A stretch of DNA of 64,000 nucleotides from Mangifera indica (lineage: Eukaryota; Streptophyta; Magnoliopsida; Sapindales; Anacardiaceae): the NCBI RefSeq assembly GCF_011075055.1, contig NC_058153.1, positions 11,718,001 to 11,782,000 of the forward strand, in the 5' to 3' direction. A model generated the notes under the pieces. That model was given only the letters and a program-made list of their open reading frames with translations. It made no database searches and was not told the DNA's origin. Each line of letters starts with the position of its first letter. Positions within the stretch are counted from its first letter, which is position 1. The translations under genes and the position numbers were made by a program. Shown one piece after another: positions 11,424 to 24,350 of the stretch.

Positions 11424-12778
11424 TTTTGCATTATCCAACGCAAAACATTGCTTTGAATCTTGTCAAAAGGACCAAAGTCGCACCAATCTCCCAGGTAGCA
11501 GTTGATTGGCTTTTTTATTCACCAGTTCTTAATCCAAGCTCCAATCAAATTATAAGTGTAGGTTCAACCCATCTCCCATTTCTTCAATTCCAAGTCCACA
11601 GTTTCCATAGATTGTGTGACTAGATAAGGGGTGGATACGAACTAAGCTGTGTCTCAACAACTGTTTGTTTGAGTTCAGTTTGAATGAAAAATAATTTGAT
11701 TCAAATTTATCGAGTCAATATTAATAGTGGTTCAAGTTTGATTTGAATAAAAATAGTTCGATTCAAGTTCGATTCGAGTTTGACTCAAATTCATAATTCA
11801 GATATATGACTCAAATTTATGGCTCATTGATAAAACAACGTCATTTAACAATTATTTAACATAGTCCGAATCAAACCACGAACCAAGTTTGAATAAAATC
11901 AAATAATCTATCTAGCTCGTGGGTTAAACTGAGCCAAATTCTCTATAACTCGAGTTTGTTTGGTTTTAAAAAGAATCAAATCTTTTAATTAAAAGTTAGT
12001 TCATATTCAAAATAAATAATTTGAGCCCCAACCAACTTGGTTTGAGTCCAGCCCCAAGCTAGATTAGCCTTTATGCCTTCCTTAACATTAAGAGTCTCCA
12101 TCTCCTCTTCGTCAACGAAGTTACAACTCCTCATATGCTTCCTGGCATAGATAAACGATTATCTACCCTGGCTACATCTGTTTCCATCAATCTTTTTTGA
12201 ATGACATGCATAGTTTTAATGCCATTCATCTCGTTAATAATCCTTTTGAACTTTTCTGGTATCACTGATTCTGCTTCTTAATCCAAATCTTGTTCTGGCC
12301 TTTGAATAATCTTTCTCTTCTTCTTCCTTCTATTTTCCACTTCTTCCTCCAACCTGCTCGTAACGCAGCCACTCACGTTTGATGCTGCAAACTCTTTTTT
12401 AGTTAAGCTTTGTCGAAACTGAATTAAAGATTCAGAGACCTTCTTTGCCTCTTTTTCATTCGATCTTTTCTTCGTATGAATACAGTCTACAACATTAAAG
12501 TACTTAACTCCACCATCATTCTTGGCCTTAAGAAACCCTAGTTTCTCTCCGTTAATCTTTGCCGCTTTTTTGGACTTTACACAACGCACTATAAAAGTTG
12601 TAAGAATTCTTTCCGTGAACAATCTTTCAAATTCTGATTCATTAGTGATAATTTGTCTAATTTCTTCAACGATTTTCTTGAAAGATTCATCAACATTGGA
12701 AAATCCGTTCGTGTAGACTACACATGTTTCGTTAAATTGTCTACATAGATCTAAAACTTCGAACAGAAAATACACCAC
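11424..12778 (-). pseudogene. B3-domain (plant DUF313-type) gene, broken and split by a MITE
   Basis: Read from 12778 downward, an open stretch of about 165 codons ends at TAA (12278-12280). Continuing in the same frame gives a B3-like segment (VIQKRLMETDV, then DNRLSMP). One base then appears missing after the MPG codons, and the shifted frame continues with HMRSCNFVDEEEMETLN. At 12055-11638 a MITE intervenes. Beyond it the domain resumes (DLELKKWEMG, YNLIGAWIK, GRLVRLWSF, SKQCFAL), now with several stops. These motifs match the C-terminal B3 DNA-binding domain of the plant B3/DUF313 group of putative transcription factors. No ATG is visible at the 5' end of the open stretch. With a nonsense codon, a frameshift, an insertion and later stops it is not functional. 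The family assignment is from motif memory. Confidence 0.75.
11638..12055. mobile_element. MITE inserted in the B3 gene
   Basis: About 418 bp with ends GGGGTGGATACGAACTAAG (left) and, inverted, GGGGCTGGACTCAAACCAAG (right), related to family H. On the gene strand the flanks are TAATCTAG (followed by CTT) on one side and TTATCTAG on the other, a probable 8-bp target duplication. Removing one duplicate plus the element rejoins the B3 reading frame. Confidence 0.7.
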
Positions 12779-13143
12779 TCACAACCAGAAAAATATTAAA
12801 ACAAGAACCAAGGAAATTAAAGATCGAACCTGCCGATTAGATAAGAAGAGAGAAATTGAATTCGTATGATTCTAAACTCTAAAAGAAATTAAAACATCGA
12901 AACACTAAAGTAAATCATTAAAAAAAATAATTTATAAAGGTATAATGGTAAATTTATAAAAGATAAAAGGGTGATTAAAGAGCAAAAATAATAATAAAAC
13001 GCTAATAAAAGGAAAAATAAATTTTTAAAATCAAAATTTTAAAAATGGTTAATTTTTAAAATTATGATATAAAACTAGAATAAATTTATATATAATAATA
13101 ATTATAAATAAATATTTAAATTTGTTAAAATTAGGCAACAAGG

Positions 13144-13550
13144 CTTTACGTGTGGACTTAGTACTAGGTAGAAATAAGTGTATTTGTAGTTATTAAATGG
13201 CGGAACAGTTTAATGAGAAGGTTCCAATGATGATTAAAGCCGCCCTTTCAAAAACTTGTTTCCTTACCAATCATCTAAAGTCTACAGACCACGTTTCACA
13301 TCAATTGATCCATTTCCGACAACCAACTTCAGGATCTTTTGCCACGTGTCACATGAAACCACTACCGCCGTCATTTTAAAGCCCCCCGTATTATTATCCA
13401 TTAAACTCGTGCCATACGTGTGACGTGTCAATTAAGCACGTGTTCTCTGCCATCACTCAACTAGATTACCACACTACCTACCAAATATTACGCTAATTGT
13501 AGCAGCCTCTAGAGGGTATTTGAGTCATTTAGTTTTGAGCAAGCACGTGC
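13144..13550 (+). promoter_or_regulatory. ACGTG-rich (ABRE/G-box) promoter of the ASG1 gene
   Basis: Six ACGTG cores lie in about 400 bp upstream of the gene: near 13148, 13345, 13416, 13423, 13438 and 13545. Three are full CACGTG G-boxes (13344-13349, 13437-13442, 13544-13549), and one is ACGTGTC, the classic ABA response element. Multiple ABREs are the known requirement for bZIP (ABF/AREB) control. The cluster suggests ABA, seed or stress regulation. Binding itself is inferred. Confidence 0.6.
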
Positions 13551-13783
13551 TCGCCATCAGACTTACACCGCTAAAAGGTCTCTCTCGCCCTTTCGTTTTC
13601 GAAAAAATAAATTAAATTAAAATCCTTTTTTATTAGGGTTTTCAGACTCGGCAGATTTTAGTTGTATTTCTTTAATTAATGAAGGAATTAGACTGATATT
13701 TTTTCTGGGTTTTGGTTTTTCGATCCGGGTTCTTTGTGATTTTTGGTTTTGCGTTTGGGGTGAAGGAAATTTTTGTTTTTTTG

Positions 13784-16662
13784 ATGGTTCAGTTGACGAA
13801 ATCAGGCAACTCTAAATCGGAACCTGAAACGACGTCGTGTCGGGACAAGGTGCCGGTGAAATTAGAGATCGTTGAAGACTCGTTGGAGGAAGAGTACGGC
13901 CCTCTTAATAAGCGATCTAAGCCTTCTTTGACCATTCAACGACAGGTATTCATTTTTTTATAGAAGTTTCTAGAATTACTCTCCTCTGTTTGGTTGCTAG
14001 GAAAATGAAATGAAATGAAATGAATGAAGTCAATCAAATATAAGATTTTCTATATTGGCAACCAAAAATTTTTTTTTTTTGTATTAATTTGAACTGAGAT
14101 TTGATATTCTTAACAATTTTATTTTGATTTTTTTTTTCTTTTTGGTTCAATGAATTAGCAATGGAGTGCTTGGAATAATGATAGTGATAATGATGGGTGT
14201 CCCATCTTGCCATCACAATACAACCCACTAAATGAACCAAGTCCATTGGGTTTGCGGCTGAGGAAGAGCCCGTCGTTGTTGGATCTGATTCAAATGAGAC
14301 TCTCTCAAGCGCCAGAGCATAATCTTAATCCTGTAGTAAAAAAGGAGAGTAAAGCTGCATCAGCTGCTTCTTCAAGTGCAACTGACAAGCTTAAGGCATC
14401 GAATTTTCCTGCTTCGCTTCTAAGGATTGGACAGTGGGAGGTAAATTTGATTAGATTGTTTTTATTTTCTTTTTTGAGTTGTTTTTTTTTAAGTGTATTG
14501 GGGAGTTTTGATTTTATAGACATTTATTGTGGTGGCAGTATAAATCGAGATATGAAGGTGATCTGGTGGCGAAGTGTTACTTTGCAAAGCATAAACTTGT
14601 TTGGGAGGTGCTTGAAGGTGGTCTCAAGAGCAAGATAGAGATTCAGTGGTCTGATATTATGGCTTTGAAGGCAAACTGCCCGGACAAAGGTCCTGGGACT
14701 TTGAATGTTGTGGTAATTTTCTAGACTATGGATGAATGGTAATTGAGTGTTTTTGTACGGTGGCATAAATTGATTTATTTGTAGTTTTTAATGTGTGATG
14801 TAGCTTGCTAGACCTCCACTTTTCTTTAGGGAGACAAATCCACAACCTAGGAAGCACACATTGTGGCAGGCCACGGCAGATTTTACTGATGGACAAGCTA
14901 GCATACTCCGGTTAGATACTGTTTTACAAATTTAAACATGAATATATACACCTTTACGTTGTACAAAACTTTTGCTGCTTGTTTCATGACTTGATGTTAC
15001 AGGTGTAGAATATATTGGTCGCTAAAAATCTTATCTTGCCTTGCTTTTCACATATTGTACTTGAAAGAGATGTAAGTACACTGTTTACTATTCTGATATG
15101 GAAATTATTTGCTTTGTTTTGTAGGGAACATTTTCTGCGGTGTCCACAAGGGCTGTTAAACAAGCATTTCGAAAAGCTCATTCAGTGTGACATGCGTTTA
15201 AATTTTCTGAGCCGACAGCCAGAGATAAGTTTAGATTCACCATACTTTGAACCAAAGGGTTCAATATGTGATGATCCAGTTGAATTAAAAAGTAATCAAG
15301 TGGAGATTAGTCAAGGATCAAGTATTACTGGCGTGCAGAATCTGGCTTCACCAGTTGCAGCTCACTCATCTTCCTTTGAAATTGAAAGAGGGGAACCTTC
15401 TGGTATCGGATCGGAGAATATGTCACAGGAAGCTCCTTCTCCTAGCTCAGGTACAAGATCTGTTCTGATTGGCTGCCATTTGTTCTTTGAATTTAATGTT
15501 CTTTGCCTGTCATTTAATTAGTTGCTCATCTCAGGAAATATGCATATTATTTGTTTGTGTTGGTCATGGTGTGGTGGAAGAAATTCTGTAGTAGAAAAAG
15601 AACCTGCCTTTCAGTTTTGTTAATGTTTAGAGGTGCCCTAAGTTGATGCTACTCCTGATTTATTTATTGGTATTATAATTGGCTTAAATTGCAATCTCTT
15701 TATGTGGATGATTTAGGTTAGCATTTGGAAAACTTTGAAAGAATATGTAAGGTGACATTGAAATATGTTGCAAAAAATGAAAAATGATTAGTCGTTGTAA
15801 TTGATACTATAATATGTGAGGCTGGTGCATTTTGAAGCATCAGGAGGCCTGGCATGTCATCTAGTTTTTGTTAGATATCTTTTAAGTGCTTTTTTCTCTG
15901 TCATTTAGTATGAATGCTGGATCTTAGTATTATGCCTAACTGTAGGTATTGAATGTGAAGATATTTTATGCCTTATGAAAGTATTTATTGTTCTTGTAAT
16001 GGGCAATTTTTTTTTTCCAAAATTGGTCACTAATTGCTCCTCTAATACTAGTGATGGATACTCATGCAATTGAAGGTAGTGGAACATGTGAAGTAAATTC
16101 GAAGGGAACAAGGAATTGGGATCAGATAAAAGTGCCGGGCCTTCGCCCCTCAATGTCTATGAGTGATTTTATGAACCACATTGAAAGCTGTCTTTCAGAT
16201 CAGATGAGTATTGTACGTCAACCTGAGGAAGGAGCAGATTGCCATGAGTTACTGGAGGACATTGCACAGTACTTGCTTAGTGACACTCAGTTAACAACAG
16301 TTTCTGATGAGAAATCCCTCATGTCAAGAGTCAATTCTCTGTGTTGCCTTTTGCAGAAGGAACCTGGTGTAGCTCAAAACTGTCAAGCAAACGGGGAAAG
16401 TTCTGATGCAAGACCAAATGATGATGATGGAAAGAATGTTCAGCTACATACTTCTTCTGAACCATTGCATGATAACAAAAATGTAGTAGAAATAAAGGCT
16501 TCTGAAGTTGATCCAAAAGATTTTTCTGGCAGCAAGCCGACAACTGGCATGTCCAGGAAAGACTCATTCAGTGAGCTGCTACTTCATCTCCCTCGAATTG
16601 CCTCTCTCCCAAAGTTCTTGTTCAACATTTCAGAAGAAGGTAGTGAGGCACAATCAAGATAG
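13784..16662 (+). CDS. ASG1: ASG1 (ALTERED SEED GERMINATION 1) family protein
   Basis: Six exons: 13784-13945, 14159-14440, 14539-14712, 14804-14910, 15125-15450 and 16052-16662 (TAG), giving 553 residues with consistent splice phases. I recognise the plant-specific ASG1 family (Arabidopsis At2g24100 and its paralogue At4g30780, from memory). The conserved core runs through exons 2-5: SPLGLRLRKSPSLLDLIQ, ASNFPASLLRIGQWE, YKSRYEGDLVAKCYFAKHK, WSDIMALKANCPD, GPGTLNVV, ARPPLFFRETNPQPRKHTLW and REHFLRCPQGLLNKHFEKL. No known catalytic motif is visible; exon 6 encodes an acidic, serine-rich tail. Family members are described as ABA/stress-responsive regulators, but the biochemical role is unclear. 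The start is the first ATG that keeps the frame into exon 2. Its upstream region is rich in ABA response elements. It lies about 7.7 kb downstream of PRPL35, the same neighbour as in Arabidopsis. Confidence 0.85.
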
Positions 16663-17399
16663 TAAAGTTGAATAATTATGAATAAACAAAGTTTCAAAAG
16701 CTCAAGAACATGAAAAGGCAAATTCTCCTGCTTTTGGCTTATGTAAATTGAAGATCTACTGGTGGTGGTTGAATGCACATCTCAGTATTCTGAAGAAAAT
16801 GCTCATCTTGGGATAATGTACTGGGATTCAGAAATTTGTATTGATGAAGAATCCTAATAGAATGTCCCTTGTAAAATTAATGGTGTTTAAAGGTTGGTGG
16901 TTTATTCATATAAATAACTTGTTATTAATTTGTATGTAAGTCGATGTTTGATCCTAGCAAGGTTCTGTTTAATGAACGTGGGCGTTGTGCTTTGTTCAGC
17001 CATTTGTTGTATTTTTAACGATGGTCTAGCTTTTGCTGGTGAGCTAATGCAGGTATTAGTGGCAAGCCTCATATTTGTTCTAATACATTCAATTATAGTA
17101 ATATTATTTTGATTACTTAAAAAAGGAAACCTAGGGGTGGATTCGACTCGGACTAAGTTCGAATCAAACTCAGAATGCCCAATTTGAATTGGTATAGTGT
17201 CATTGAAGTGTTGCTAGTGAGGTGAATCGTGTCATCAGAGTAGATTTTTAGCAGAGTTACTGAGATTTGAATTAAAATCACTAAATTCAAGCCTTGCAAA
17301 TCCAATTATCAGCTAATTTGAGGAAAAATAAATAAATAAATGAAATGAAAGGATCCTGTAGAAATTGCATGGTGCATAATTCAGGATAAAAATGAAATC
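16663..17399. other. Intergenic between convergent ASG1 and RING genes
   Basis: 3'UTR of ASG1 (to roughly 16900) and of the RING gene, which converge here. 17135-17210 begins 'ggggtggattcgactcgg', a relic of a family H MITE end. Nothing else was recognised. Confidence 0.45.
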
Positions 17400-20300
17400 T
17401 TAAGTTTGACATATGGTGCAAGGAGGATCCCTGGACTGCTCAACTGATGTATGAAACTCCAAGCATTTGGCATGGAAAACATGGCCACAGGGAAGAACAG
17501 CTACCTCTGGAAGAATATTAGAGAATCCATCCTTGAATGCTTCTGAATACAGTGCTGAAGCTGCAAGATCTAGATGACATATACAACAACTCTCTCCAGA
17601 CTCTGCCCTGGATTTAGCAAAACCTGCAGAGTGCACCAGGTATTCTTAGAACAAATGCTAGAAATAAATAACAAAACTATGTATACATATTTTTTAGTAT
17701 ACAATTAGATATATAGATGAATTATCATTGTATAATTAAATTAAAAATAAAATAACATTAAATTATATAATGACATATCATCTGTTATATAGTAAGAAAG
17801 AAATTTTTGAAACTCTTTGTGAAGTGAGTTGTCCAGTACAAACCTCTATGACTTCAGAATCAATTACTTAATGTGTTCAATTGGAATTGGATAGAGAAAC
17901 AAGTCCTAAATGTAAATAAAGCTGGTAGTTTATGCTAAAGGATCATGTTTGTATTATGTTTTTTTATGATGTAGTGTTAGAAGACATTCAATTTGAATCC
18001 AATCCGAATTATAACTATGTTGAAAACACCCAATCCAAACATGATCCATTTTATGAATGAGTTGACAATACACAACTCAAATTGACATATCTAAAAAACG
18101 GATCTTATCATGTTAAAACACAACCTATTTCAATCTATTTTAATAAGAAATTATACATTTTATCAAAAGAAAATTATTTTGTTGCAACTTTCCTATCTAA
18201 TTATTTTGTCCTAAAAAAGGGATTCCTAACTCAATAAACTTGTGCGTGCGCACGTGCCCACACACACGTATAGGTAAATTAAGAGGAATTAAGATGCACA
18301 CTAATTAAATATTACATTACATAAAGCATAATTAAGACCTATATATATGCATATTTAGATTAATTTGTCTTTTTTAATAAATTCTTTCAGATCATGTTTG
18401 GATTATAAAAGGTCAACCCAAACACATAGCAATTCACGAACATATCGATCCAAAGACACTCTGAATTAGAATTCATAAGAAAAACTCAACTTGAATATCA
18501 TTAGTTATGTATGTCGTGTTAAAAATTGTTAACCCTGAATACAAGTTTCTTTACAACAAAAGCCTTTGTTAATTTCGTAAATTACACAAAGATCAAATAT
18601 TCTATTATAAGTGCTTCTTGGTTTATAATGAGGGTGTACTTAAGCCGAGTCAAGTAAAATATAAAATAAACTCAAGTTTAAGTCTATTACTTAAAAGAAA
18701 GTTTAAGTTTATCAAGTTGGTGAGATTTCTACTTAGACTCGGGATGTGTGGCTAAGTTGAGTTTAGTTTTAGTATGATTCAAAAAATTACATTTTAACTC
18801 CCTAATTTTTAAAATTATTATTTTAACTTTATAACATGTATATTTATTAATTATTTCGTTATATTTAAAGTGTAAAAATAAGGTTTTAAGAATATAAATG
18901 TTGGCCTAAAATTATTTCAGACTTATTAATATATTACTTAAACCGAACTATAAGCTCACGAACTCACCAAACCAACCATCCTTAAGCTTGAGTTCAATTC
19001 GACAGCCAAACTCAATTGACTTGGCTTTCCCAATTTATAATTCAAGCCCCAACATCCTCGCCCTTAACCCAAGAATTTTTTTAGCATATTTTTTTTAAAA
19101 GAATAATCGATTTCAAATTAATAAAATTATGTATACCTAATTTTTAAGTATTCAATTGTATATTTAAATAATATGTTATCATGTGATTGAATGATTTTGA
19201 ATCAAAGATTAAATAACATCATAATCATGTGATAATATATTATTTAAATATCCAATTAGATACCCTGTATGCTCATAGCATTGCTTTATTCAAATAATAA
19301 TTGCAAGATAACTTGGAACATACCTTCCCAGTGGATATATTTATAGTCAGCTTCCCTTCTTAACAATCTTTCATAATCATGATCAGACTTTAGTTTAGGT
19401 GGATTTTTCAGATGTTTCTGTGTACTTGGCTCAGATTTTCTGCTGGATTGAGGCTCTGGTAGATCTCTGGCAGGTTTTTCTAATCTAGCCTCCGCTACAT
19501 TCCTCTCAACAAAAGCTGAAGAACTTTTGAGCCCGGAACCACTCTGAAGCTCTACATTCCGAACAGGATTCAGATTCTGAACTGGATTCTCTGCAACCAA
19601 CAACATAAAACCAGAGAAATTCAAGAAAATGTTTAGATAATTTCTAGTTTCCTTTTTTTTTTTGTTTTTTTCAAACTTCTCTCAAACTATAATTGTAGAT
19701 ACAAGTCAATCCCAATTGCGGATTATTGTTTTGAAACCCACATTGGTCAGTTCGACTATGATCTAATGATCAATCTTGTTAGACTCGATATGTTGATGTT
19801 AGTATGACTTTAAATTTTTTTTTTTTAATTGTTGGAACTCAATCAGGAGTCACTACAATTCACAAGCCTACCAAGTTATGCAACACTACACCATACAAAA
19901 TTCCATTTGAGTATATATTGTAAATACAATAAAATTATGTATACTTATTTTAAATACAAAAATATATACACACTTATATATATCAACATATAATTAGATG
20001 ATTTCGAATTTAAGATAAAATAACAGTAAATTACATAATAACACATATAATATATACATATTTATATATACAAAATAGGTACATACAATATTACTTTTGT
20101 AAATATATATGTATATAAAAACTAGTGGCAAACTTAAAGATACAATATGAAGGGGTTGAAATTAAATAAAAGTAAAAATATAAGGAATCAATTAAGAAAT
20201 GATGAAATTTAAGAAGGTTATAGTGAAATTTTATAAGGTATTTTGAAATTTTAATATATTAAACTAGTAATTTTTTAAACCTAAAAAGATACTAAATATT

Positions 20301-21007
20301 TATTTTTTATATCCAAAATGGTAACTCATATTTTTTAAACTTAAGTAGGGTCAAGTGACTCTCTTTGATCTTCTTTGGGTCCGTCTTGATATAAACAATT
20401 TCTTATATCCCAATTCGACTAACAGACAAACAAAAAAAAGACCTAGATTGACCACTTGACCAAAGATGAGTTACAATTCGTAAAAGTACCGAGGCATGCA
20501 ATGCTACACTAGACCACAATTCCGTTTTGAGTATATACATAAATATGTGTATACGAAGGATTCTTATGTACCAATTCAATCGAAAATCAAATCAGAAAAG
20601 ACCTAGACCAACCCCTTGACCTAAGAAGAGTGATCGATCACCAGACTTCAGAAACCTTAAAGCCGAAGCATTCGGGACCCTTGATAATAAAAGAGTACAT
20701 TTATAAAGAGAAGCCCTTCAGATGGTTGCCATGTTTTCTGCTCAGGTTTTCTGCCAGATGGAACTCTGGCAGTGTGTTTTTTTCTTGTTAACCATTCTTA
20801 AATAAGGCCGGAGATTTTTGGACCCTGGAACCTGACAATCTATGTCAGTTCTGTATATAAATTTGCATGTGTTAAAACTCTATTCCTGAAAAAATAATCA
20901 GATTTCAGATTACCTGGTTCATTCTGAGCTTCTGCGCTTCCTGGTGTAGCCTTTTCTGCAGAATTTGCATGCGGGAAACACTTAAATTTTGAACAACGTG
21001 AACCCAT
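17400..21007 (-). CDS. RING-H2 finger protein (putative E3 ubiquitin ligase)
   Basis: Three exons on the minus strand: 21007-20914, 19590-19324 and 17623-17400, giving 194 residues with matching splice phases. The C-terminus is a RING-H2 domain: C133, C136 (CCIC), C166, H168, H171, C174 (PCGHVFHAKC), C189 and C192 (PPCTIC), ending two residues later. Such domains recruit E2 enzymes, so an E3 ligase role is expected. The N-terminus MGSRCSKFKC has Gly2 and Ser6 as in an N-myristoylation signal, with nearby cysteines that could be palmitoylated, hinting at membrane attachment. The middle (exon 2) is a polar, low-complexity linker ending DYERLLRREADYKYIHWEG. Intron 1 (1.3 kb) and intron 2 (1.7 kb) hold family P MITEs and a larger repeat. 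I do not recognise a named orthologue. Confidence 0.8.
17671..17795. mobile_element. Family P MITE, decayed copy in RING intron 2
   Basis: Left 'acaaaactatgtatacat' is clear; the centre has 'aataaaataacattaaatt'. The right end is eroded. Confidence 0.4.
18634..19035. repeat. Dispersed repeat family S, copy in RING intron 2
   Basis: About 400 bp with ends rich in 'gccgagtcaag' and 'caattgacttggc' (inverted relative to each other). The interior has 'aactttataacatgtata' followed by AT-rich sequence. Related interiors ('aacttatatatttatta') occur at about 32965-33650 and inside blocks X0, X1 and X2. Probably a TIR element; non-coding. Confidence 0.5.
19119..19280. mobile_element. Family P MITE in RING intron 2
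   Basis: Left 'ataaaattatgtatacc', centre 'atcatgtgattgaatg' with inverted 'aatcatgtgataat', and right end near 'accctgtatgctcatag'. It sits within 50 bp of the exon 2 donor at 19323. Confidence 0.6.
19928..20095. mobile_element. Family P MITE in RING intron 1
   Basis: Left 'aataaaattatgtatact', right 'ggtacatacaatattact', with the family's palindromic centre ('atataattagatgattt'). Confidence 0.6.
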
Positions 21008-24000
21008 CACTAGAAGATGCCAAGATCCTCGTAGAAAAAATTAACAAAGTAAAAACAAACTAGAGCTCAAACAGAGAAGTTGAGACTGGGAACTTCTATG
21101 GAGATAAGAGTTCATTGTTATTTTGGCATCTAGTGTAACAGGAAATTGATTACAAGTTTTATTTGAAGTCAAATTTTCAAGACTATAAAAGTCCTCCAAC
21201 TTCTTCTATATATAGATTATGATTTTGGGTCCATGACAAATATATCAACCTCATTTTAATCATATTTATAAAATTATAAATTATATCTCTACTTTGGGTC
21301 GATGCTTAAAGTTTAAATAGTTATTATCAGCCCATGATTAAAACGCGATAAGATCAATTATTAGATCATAATTCTGTTTAGTTAAATATTATTATAATAT
21401 TTATTTAATTTATTATTCATCAGATTGCCAATTAGAAAGTCTTAACCAATCTCTCGACAAAGTTAATGCCTAGCATGAGATAGGAGAACATTAGTTATAA
21501 CTTATACTACAATTAATGCCCATAAATTATGATCGAATGAACCAAATATAAATAATTATTGTTATATAATTGGAAAATAAAATCCTATCAAATATAAGTT
21601 ATAAAATTATAACTTCTAACAATGCTCATAAATTATATTCCAATTGACCAAATATAGGTAATTATATTAACAATTTTCTTAATTTATCTATATAATCTAA
21701 TGTGACTATGATTAGATGATATGATTGTTTATTTTTTATTTTAAAATTATTTAATCATATAATATTATGATAATTGTTTGTATAGATAAATTAATAAAAA
21801 CATTCGTATATGCAATCTTATTCATTATTTTTATATAATTGGTTTATGTTTTGAAAACAAAAACCTATATTTTTCCTTCTAAAGATCCACAAAAAAAGAA
21901 TTGTATGTCTTTTTAATAAGAGTAATATTACATATACAACAATATAAATAAAAATACAAATGTTAATGTGTTATAATAAAAGTACATGTAGGACTGTTAG
22001 TTGGGTTGAAAATGCTCAAGGCCCTATTGTTCAACCTAAAAAAATCAATTTTAGCTAAAAAAATTTAGGGCTTAGACGGGCTTGGACAAGAAAAAAGTGT
22101 CGATTAAGTTATTAGGTTCATATTTAAACAAAGGTTGTTCAAATTCGAGACCCAATGCCCAAAAATTCACTGTGCTAGGTGTGTATTTGTTGATTTTCAA
22201 ACTTGCTAGAAAATTGTAAGGGTGTTTTCAAAGGTTTTTAAAGTTATAAAGCAGACTTGAAAGAAACCGAAAGCCCGAAAATTTTTTATGAATTGGGCCT
22301 AAATAAAAAATTTTAAGCCAGTTAGGCAAACTTGTACCCCGAGCTTGAAATTTTGTTTAGGTTCAAATTTAAATTAAAAATATAAAATAATATTTAATTA
22401 TAAAATAACAAAACATCATTGTTACTCAACTTTATACTTATTATATATATACATAACATTACTCAAACGTGTTATCATGGTGATTAAGTTTCGTTGTATT
22501 TTTAATTCAAAATTTTTTAATCTTATAATAATATATAAATGTTTATATTCATGTTTGTGCTAATAATAGTTAGAGCATGAAGTATTATTGTTTTAACAAA
22601 ATATTATTTGATAATAAATTGGGATTATAAATATTTCTCTTTGCAATTTTTGTTTAATTTTATTTACATCAAAATTTTTGAAATTAGAGTTGGACAAAAA
22701 GCCCGGGCTCTTGGGCTCCGCCCAAGGCCTGAGCTGAGCTCAGACTGGGCCCATGATAACGGGCCCTGGGACCGAGTCCATAATAAAAATTATAAATAAT
22801 AAATCTTTTAAAAAATTTCAACTTTTTTTCAATTTTTTAAATATGTTATTAAAATAATAAACAGTCCAAAGGCCCGGTCCTACGACAGGCCTGACAGGCC
22901 GCCCATGTGGCCCAAACAAGGGAACAATTTGGGCCTTCCATATGGAGACAGGGCCCGGCTCCCATTTGCCCACATTTATTGGAGTTTTCATGCGAATTTT
23001 CATATATCAATTTAGCATGCAAGACGATATCTGATTTCTCAGGTGGTAAGCGACTGAAAAATAAGATTAATTGAGTCCGATCCATGAAAAAATTAAATTT
23101 AAGTTTGTTGGGATGATGTTCAGCAAGTGCAACTAGTGGTGGCCACGAAATGAGCTGTGTCTGAACATGCACGAACTCAAGTTCGGCTCATATGAAGAAT
23201 GAGATGGTTCAAGTTCGTTAAATTAAAAGTTAAGATAGCTAAAGTTCAGTAGTCCCTAAGTTTGAAGTTCAAAACCTGACGAGAATTCATATCTTAAATT
23301 CATAGTTTGCAACTTGTTGATAAAACAATGTTATTTTATCCAATGATAAACAAAAATTTTGGAGGTTGTTCATATGACTTGAATCAAGCTATGAACGAAA
23401 ATTGAACCAAATTGAGTTATTGATACACTAGAGTGATCACTAAATCTAGAGTTTTCTCATTTAGTGTGATCAATTTAGGTCTAAGTAGGTCGAAAAAGTA
23501 ACTCTTAACTAAATGCAAAAGGAATGATCAAATTCAAATAAGAATTCCTCATTACCAAATAGAGAAAAACATTCAAGAATGGATGCAAGCCAAGTCAAAC
23601 TGAGTCTGAACAAAAGTTAGCTCAAGTTCAATTTGAATCCAAAACAATTAGCTCAATTGGTTGGTGAACAATGACATTGAAAAAAAAGACAACTTCTCAA
23701 GAGAAGAACTCTGGTGTAGTGACACTAATGAAACCTCAAACGCAAATTGAATTATTAAATTGAATCTTTAGTTTCGAATTTGGCTTATTCAGGCAGAACA
23801 TAGATACAAACCCATGCCAGCTCAACTCGAATCTAGCTATAGAACATTTTGGAGAGACAATTCAATAGATATACAATGAGTAACATTAGGAAGACACAAC
23901 AATAGCAAATAACTAAAACAATATAGATTACCGTCTCTATATGATGTCAAATTATAAATTTCTATACAAAGATTTCAAGTGTAAAATGAAGAGATACAAC

Positions 24001-24350
24001 AGAATTTACTCATAAGCTTCTTCTTCCTCTCACTGAAACTTTTGCTTCTTTCTACATTGAAATTTTTAACCCCTTTTGATTTCTTGGCATTTTCTGTTCA
24101 TATGCCTGGTACAAAATTACACCTAAGAAAGATCGGAGCAACGTAGAAAAGAAAAAAATTAATTAAAAATTCCAACAAGATTGAAAAAAGAAAAAAATAA
24201 ATAAATTTACATTTACTGAGACTCAAGCAAACAACATCTTCTCTTTCCCTCTCTTGAAGTAAATTTGTTAGCATCATAGCAGCTGGTCAGGATCTTCGAG
24301 GTTTTGTTTCAGATGGCCATTAATGGTTGTGCTCATCATCATCATCTTCG
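21008..24350. other. Intergenic between RING and AUG8 genes
   Basis: 21008-21250 is the likely RING promoter and leader. 21670-21830 and about 22430-22560 resemble decayed family P MITEs. 22020-22370 and 22684-22980 are GC-richer repeat sequences. 23140-23240 and 23590-23830 carry gagct/caagttc words of decayed family H or S elements. 24000-24350 is pyrimidine-rich on the minus strand and is probably AUG8 3'UTR. No coding exon was recognised. Confidence 0.45.
22684..22980. repeat. GC-rich fold-back element in AT-rich DNA
   Basis: Two GC-rich arms (about 22690-22785 and 22861-22978) full of 'ggcccgg', 'gggccc' and 'aggcctg' surround an AT-rich centre. Inner arm edges are inverted ('ccgagtccataataaa' versus 'aataaacagtcc'). 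Base composition differs sharply from the flanks. Likely a MITE or foldback element; ends not defined. Confidence 0.45.

Noticed and set aside
16051..16662. Separate 203-residue gene downstream of ASG1
   Set aside because: It is the last exon of ASG1: phase and sequence continue from exon 5 (15450) across an AG at 16050-16051.
22608..22799. Frame containing a Gly/Pro/Arg-rich segment
   Set aside because: It is a translation of the GC-rich arm of a repeat (22684-22980).
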